Of a stretch of DNA of 10,249 bases, positions 6,695 to 10,249 are shown one piece after another. Source of the stretch: RGIG4576 sp964613095 (GTDB lineage Bacteria; Bacteroidota; Bacteroidia; Bacteroidales; Muribaculaceae); the NCBI GenBank assembly GCA_964613095.1, contig CAZTFX010000078.1, forward strand, positions 1-10,249, written 5' to 3'. The notes beneath the pieces were generated by a model. The model made no database searches. It was not told the DNA's origin and saw only the letters and a list, made by a program, of their open reading frames with translations. Each line of letters begins with the position of its first letter. Position 1 is the stretch's first letter. Made by a program: the position numbers and the translations under genes.

Positions 6695-8005
6695 TTATTT
6701 TATCCAGCGGAAAACATCCATAAATGACACTTTTTTGCCATACATCAATATTCCGCGGCGATAAATACGTCCTGCAAGCCACACAAACGTAAGTGCTGTT
6801 CCATAAAGCAATGCTATACTCAATAACAGCTCCCACATAGGCACTCCGTAGGGCAAACGCACCATCATCACAATCGTTGAAGTAAATGGTATAAACGAGC
6901 ACCACACAGCAAGCGGTCCGTCAGGATTTTCTATACATGCCATTCCTGCCCATAAAGCAAACACTTCTATCATTATAACCGGTGTGGTGAATTGAGAAGC
7001 ATCGCTTGGCTGATCCACAGCAGAGCCGAATGCTGCAAAAAGTGAACCGAAAAGCAAGAATCCGCCTATTCCATAAAGCAAGAACGAGAATAATAATTGT
7101 CCTAATTTCACTCCGGCGATTGCACGTATCACATCTTCCATTTCTGCCGAAACTGCAGTTCCTTGTGTAGCCGACATGGCATTTATTGTTTCGGTTGCGT
7201 CACTCATTCCGGTAAGTAATCCGCCAAAACCGAAAGCAGTACCCACAGCAAACATTAAAACACCCCACACTATCAATTGAGTGAAACCCACAAGCGCAAC
7301 ACCTATGATTTTACCCATCATTAATTCAATAGGGCGACAACTGCTCACTATCACTTCAACTATGCGATTGGTCTTTTCTTCTATAACACCATTCATAATC
7401 ATTGCACCGTACATAAGCACAAAGAAATAAGCAAACATAGCCAATATTATACCCAATAACTGAGAAATAGCCGCCGAACCCGATTCGGCTTCTCCATCTT
7501 CACGCCATTGTATCTCACTTACTTTCACATCAGCTTTACATTCTTCCACCTTATTTTGAATATCAGGTATTCCGAGTGCTTCTATATTACGATTGGTCAA
7601 TTCATTATTAAACGACTGCTTTAAATGAGAAACTAACGAATTTTGTACAGGTTTATCGGAAAATACCGACAAAAACTCACGCTGTGCGAGATTTTGAGGC
7701 AGTACAACCACAGCATATATACTATCAGCAGAATTTTCATAGAAATTACGAGGATTCTTATGAGCAAGGCTGTCTATACGCAAAAAACGGTATTCATCGG
7801 TATCCTTTATCACATCGGCTAATTGAGAACCTTCATCTACCACAACCACAGTCCTCTGTTCTCCGTCATTCAACCCCATAAGAAGCATTGGTGCAGCCAT
7901 ACACAACACGCTAATCAATGGAATAAGCAAAGTCATTACAATAAATGACTTGCGTGCCACTATATTAAGATATTCTCTTCTTATTATTATAAACAATCGA
8001 TTCAT
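6695..8005 (-). CDS. ABC-2 type transporter permease (NatB family)
   Basis: A 436-aa inner-membrane permease that pairs with the ATPase encoded just upstream. It starts with a basic segment and a first membrane helix at about residues 20-45, then an extracytoplasmic domain of roughly 130 residues. A cluster of five or six helices follows from about residue 180 (LLGIILAMFAYFFVLMYGAMIM; VALVGFTQLIVWGVLMFAVG; LLFSFLLYGIGGFLLFGSLF; PVIMIEVFALWAGMA; LLLSIALLYGTALTFVWLAG), ending with a basic tail. The cytoplasmic motif EEKTNRIVEVIVSS after the second helix is a hallmark of the NatB/ABC-2 permease group. NatAB of Bacillus extrudes sodium, but many Bacteroidetes homologues have no known substrate. 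The gene has an unusually clear Shine-Dalgarno. It follows the ATPase by 23 nt and precedes the nucleotidyltransferase by 1 nt. Confidence 0.9.
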   Translation of the reverse strand: MNRLFIIIRREYLNIVARKSFIVMTLLIPLISVLCMAAPMLLMGLNDGEQRTVVVVDEGSQLADVIKDTDEYRFLRIDSLAHKNPRNFYENSADSIYAVVVLPQNLAQREFLSVFSDKPVQNSLVSHLKQSFNNELTNRNIEALGIPDIQNKVEECKADVKVSEIQWREDGEAESGSAAISQLLGIILAMFAYFFVLMYGAMIMNGVIEEKTNRIVEVIVSSCRPIELMMGKIIGVALVGFTQLIVWGVLMFAVGTAFGFGGLLTGMSDATETINAMSATQGTAVSAEMEDVIRAIAGVKLGQLLFSFLLYGIGGFLLFGSLFAAFGSAVDQPSDASQFTTPVIMIEVFALWAGMACIENPDGPLAVWCSFIPFTSTIVMMVRLPYGVPMWELLLSIALLYGTALTFVWLAGRIYRRGILMYGKKVSFMDVFRWIK

Positions 8006-8014
8006 AGTTATATA

Positions 8015-8023
8015 TCCTCCCCT
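8015..8023 (-). promoter_or_regulatory. Strong Shine-Dalgarno before the ABC-2 permease
   Basis: On the minus strand AGGGGAGGA ends 9 nt before the ATG at 8005. It contains the anti-Shine-Dalgarno core GGAGG, which most genes in this window, and in Bacteroidetes generally, lack. Confidence 0.6.
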
Positions 8024-8028
8024 GTTTT

Positions 8029-8946
8029 TTAGATTCGGTCCTTTCCGTTTACACTCTCAATAAACACTTCATGCATACTTGGCAATATTTCATGAAAACC
8101 GGTCAATTCATATCTATCATTCAAGAATGAAATAACGTCTTTTATATCCACGCCATTATTCAAACGTATATATGTAGCATTATCACCCGGTCTTTGCACT
8201 TCATCGGGTTCAAGAGTAAACATTCCAAGTTCCGGCAAAACTATACCCTCACGAACATTCACCGCATATAAATGTTTCTTGAATTGATGGCGTATCGCAT
8301 TCACATCGCCCTGAAGCACTACTTGAGAATGATTTATTAATGATATTTGTTCACACACTTCTTCCACCGATCCCATATTATGAGTAGAGAACAATATTGT
8401 TGCTCCTTCATCACGTAAACGAAGTATCTCGCGTTTTAATATTTCTGCATTTACGGGATCAAAACCTGAAAACGGTTCATCAAATATCAGTAATTTAGGA
8501 CGATGTATGACTGTTGCTATAAATTGAACTTTTTGAGCCATACCCTTTGAAAGTGCTTCAACCTTTTTATTTCTCCATTCGGTCAATTCAAATCGTTCCA
8601 ACCACACTTTCATTTCACGTTCCACATCAGCACGTGACATTCCTTTAAGTTGAGCCAGATATGTAATTTGGTCTGCCACTTTCATCTTTTTATATAGTCC
8701 GCGTTCTTCCGGTAGATACCCCATATTACGCACATCCTCCGGTCTCAACGGTTCTCCATTCAATAGTATCTCACCACTATCGGGATTGGTTATTTGGTTT
8801 ATTATACGAATAAGTGAAGTTTTACCGGCTCCATTAGGACCTAACAACCCATATATGCAACCTTCCGGCACATTCATACTCACATGATCAAGTGCACGAT
8901 GTTTATCGTAATCCTTCACAACATCTTTGACTTCAATGTAATTCAT
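8029..8946 (-). CDS. ABC transporter ATP-binding protein (NatA family)
   Basis: A 305-aa cytoplasmic ATPase that powers the adjacent ABC-2 permease. All nucleotide-binding motifs are intact: Walker A GPNGAGKT (36-43), Q-loop region GYLPEERGLY (76-85, with Glu in the usual Gln place, as in this subgroup), signature LSKGMAQK (132-139), Walker B LLIFDEP (152-158) with catalytic Glu157, D-loop SGFDP, and the switch His189 in STHNM. A C-terminal extension of about 90 residues follows, as in the NatA/DrrA-like group, with YAVNVREG and a final MHEVFIE motif. The ATG at 8944-8946 begins directly in the first strand (MNYIEVKDVVKDY). It is the first gene of an operon with the permease and the CBS-nucleotidyltransferase. 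Substrate unknown. Confidence 0.94.
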   Translation of the reverse strand: MNYIEVKDVVKDYDKHRALDHVSMNVPEGCIYGLLGPNGAGKTSLIRIINQITNPDSGEILLNGEPLRPEDVRNMGYLPEERGLYKKMKVADQITYLAQLKGMSRADVEREMKVWLERFELTEWRNKKVEALSKGMAQKVQFIATVIHRPKLLIFDEPFSGFDPVNAEILKREILRLRDEGATILFSTHNMGSVEEVCEQISLINHSQVVLQGDVNAIRHQFKKHLYAVNVREGIVLPELGMFTLEPDEVQRPGDNATYIRLNNGVDIKDVISFLNDRYELTGFHEILPSMHEVFIESVNGKDRI

Positions 8947-8973
8947 ACTTATATTAAATAATTATTTATTTCA

Positions 8974-8981
8974 CAAAATTA
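8974..8981 (-). promoter_or_regulatory. Possible -7 box of the ABC/nucleotidyltransferase operon
   Basis: On the minus strand TAATTTTG (8974-8981) fits TAnnTTTG and lies 27 nt upstream of the ATPase ATG. No TTG is found at the normal 19-21 nt distance; the nearest TTTG is 31 nt away. Only the -7 half is supported. Confidence 0.3.
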
Positions 8982-9038
8982 ATCGTTTTACATAATATTA
9001 GTCTGATTTCTTCAAAAAAAGTTGCAAAAACACTCGCA

Positions 9039-9058
9039 CTTATTTTAACTTATTTTAA
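9039..9058. repeat. Two tandem copies of a 10-bp AT-rich unit (CTTATTTTAA)
   Basis: CTTATTTTAA occurs at 9039-9048 and again at 9049-9058, just after the stop of the ABC exporter fragment. No hairpin is formed. It may mark a slippage or be low-complexity sequence. Confidence 0.7.
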
Positions 9059-9069
9059 TAATTTTCCAC

Positions 9070-10035
9070 TTAGACTAATTGGTTTTTTATTAAATCATAG
9101 TAAGTTCCACCTTTTTCTATTAAAGACTTATGATTTCCCATTTCTACGATTACCCCATTTTTTAAAACTACAATTTGATGAGCATTTTTCACGGTAGAAA
9201 GTCTATGAGCAATTACTATTAGAGTTTTTCCTTTGCAATAAGAATATATATTTTCCATAATTTTTGTTTCATAAGCTGAATCGAGAGATGATGTAGCTTC
9301 GTCAAAAAGAATAATTTCAGGTTTTTTATATAATGCTCTAGCAATTAAAATTCTTTGTTTTTGACCTTGACTTAAATCTTGACCGGAGGCACCAATAGGA
9401 GTATTGTATTTTAGAGGCAGTGTATCTATGAAATCTTCCACACATGCTAACTTACAGATAGTTAAAAGCTCTTCTGTATCAAAGTTTTTCGACATAGTAA
9501 TATTTTCTGCAATTGTACCACTGAATATATGACCATCTTGAAACACCGTTCCACATAACTTTCTCCAGCTAGCTATATCATACTGTATTAAAGGTTTATT
9601 ATTTACATAGATATTTCCATCTGTTGGATTATAAAAACCTAATAATAATTTTAATAGTGTTGTTTTGCCACATCCGCTATGACCAACAATAGCTGTAATT
9701 TTACCATGAGGGATATGTAAATTAAGATTATTCAGCACCAACGTAGAATGGCTTCCAGGATATTTAAAATATAATTTTTTAATTTCAATAGAACTATAAG
9801 GTTTCGGAGTTTCAACTCCTGATTGCTCATTTTCTTTTGCATAAAGATTAGATATTCTTTCTGCTGATATTTTTGCAGTTTGAAAATCTCTTGCAAATTT
9901 CATGACCGTACCCATAGGCGAAGACATCATCCCAAGTATATAAGTAATACTTATAAGCATTCCAATTGACACATTTCCTTGAACAGCTAAAATTGCACAA
10001 AATGCAATAATACTAATGTCGCGAATTTTATTAAG
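9070..10035 (-). pseudogene. N-terminally truncated peptidase/bacteriocin-type ABC exporter (ATP-binding half)
   Basis: C-terminal remnant of an ABC exporter with fused membrane and nucleotide-binding domains. Exporter-like sequence begins near 10035 (LNKIRDISIIAFCAILAVQG), the last part of the membrane domain; the frame stays open to a TGA at 10051-10053. The first plausible start is the GTG at 9970-9972, giving 300 aa. Numbered from it, the fragment has a final membrane helix (1-20), the linker KFARDFQTAKISAERI typical of Bacteroidetes peptidase-domain exporters, Walker A GHSGCGKT (97-104), Q-loop VFQD (143-146), signature LSQGQKQR (200-207), Walker B IILFDEA (220-226) with Glu225, and switch His256 in AHRLS. 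Most of the membrane domain and any C39 peptidase domain are missing, so it is unlikely to work alone. It is more AT-rich than its neighbours, suggesting acquired DNA. A translated free ATPase from GTG remains possible. Confidence 0.82.
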
Positions 10036-10089
10036 GGAGGTTCTATAAATTCAATTTACCATTAGCGAGTAGTCAGAACCTCATTAAGG
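10030..10089. mobile_element. 46-bp mini-element with terminal inverted repeats and 7-bp flanking direct repeats
   Basis: GAGGTTCT (10037-10044) and AGAACCTC (10075-10082) are perfect 8-bp inverted repeats bounding 46 bp. Immediately outside each arm is the same 7-mer ATTAAGG (10030-10036 and 10083-10089), the geometry of a target-site duplication. The element sits at the broken end of the exporter gene and carries the stop codon that closes its frame upstream. It is far too small to encode anything. Alternatives are a remnant of an insertion-sequence end, or a hairpin-forming leader whose flanking repeats are coincidental. Confidence 0.5.
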
Positions 10090-10249
10090 CTACAGCTAAT
10101 GTGGTTTCGGTTTTACAAAATTAGCAAAACTTTTTCGAATATTTCAAATATTTTTGCCGTATTTTTCGGGGGTAATGCATTGATTGCCAATTATATACAA
10201 GCGCTATACTTCTAAGCAGTTATCCACTCCTTGTGGTATCTATAAATTT
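10090..10249. other. Non-coding AT-rich DNA of uncertain origin beyond the broken exporter
   Basis: No reading frame here continues the exporter and no other gene is recognised. Besides the leftward promoter, the 10-mer TCTATAAATT at 10239-10248 repeats the one at 10042-10051. It may be the non-coding end of an insertion sequence or the upstream region of a gene outside the window, but I recognise no known element. Confidence 0.4.
10116..10148 (-). promoter_or_regulatory. Promoter directed into the truncated exporter gene
   Basis: On the minus strand TTTG (10145-10148), 21 nt, then TAATTTTG (10116-10123) match the Bacteroidetes pattern. Transcription would start near 10108, run through the 46-bp inverted-repeat element, and enter the exporter fragment. 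The distance to the GTG at 9972 is about 135 nt. Confidence 0.5.

Noticed and set aside
6690..6905. Minus-strand open frame overlapping the 3' end of the ABC-2 permease
   Set aside because: It is an alternative frame of a gene whose membrane helices are clear in the main frame.
10037..10082. Invertible promoter switch bounded by GAGGTTCT/AGAACCTC
   Set aside because: The enclosed segment is only 30 bp and holds no promoter; known Bacteroides invertible promoters are longer with longer repeats. The flanking direct repeats fit insertion better.

Overview
The window looks like a piece of a Bacteroidales (Bacteroidota) chromosome. The support is fourfold: several promoters fit the Bacteroidetes pattern TTTG - about 20 nt - TAnnTTTG, most leaders are A-rich and lack a Shine-Dalgarno, the proteins have Bacteroidales-type families (Wzi-like capsule protein, lipocalin-like lipoprotein, C40 peptidase), and the AT content is moderately high. 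The exact genus cannot be read from this sequence.

Layout from left to right. Positions 58-684 (minus) encode a secreted NlpC/P60 (C40) cell-wall peptidase with its own promoter. A gene-poor stretch of about 330 bp follows, ending in the terminator of a tRNA-Gln(UUG) gene (1044-1117, minus). Next is tyrS (1201-2493, minus), then a two-gene minus-strand unit of a Wzi-like outer-membrane protein (3013-4551) and a small lipocalin-like lipoprotein (2579-3007). A divergent promoter region (4552-4694) separates these from a plus-strand DUF115/MptE-like protein with a GNGPS motif (4695-5549). The convergent gap at 5550-5640 holds a hairpin and a 7-bp tandem repeat that runs into the end of the next gene. 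That gene belongs to a minus-strand operon transcribed from the right: an ABC ATPase (8029-8946), an ABC-2 permease of NatB type (6695-8005) and a sugar-phosphate nucleotidyltransferase with an N-terminal CBS region (5641-6693).

The right end (9070-10249) is different: more AT-rich and visibly rearranged. It has the C-terminal nucleotide-binding half of a peptidase/bacteriocin-type ABC exporter, cut off within its membrane domain at about 10035. Beside the break sits a 46-bp segment with perfect 8-bp terminal inverted repeats, flanked by perfect 7-bp direct repeats (ATTAAGG), which is the geometry of a very small transposon insertion. Beyond it lies non-coding DNA with a good Bacteroidetes promoter pointing into the gene fragment. 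This is the most unusual part of the window.

A shared theme of the middle is envelope and surface polysaccharide work: the Wzi-like protein, the DUF115 protein and the CBS-nucleotidyltransferase could act on capsule, LPS or protein glycosylation. That link is inference from families and adjacency. tyrS and tRNA-Gln are ordinary translation genes. No CRISPR array, complete insertion sequence or clear novel defence system is visible.
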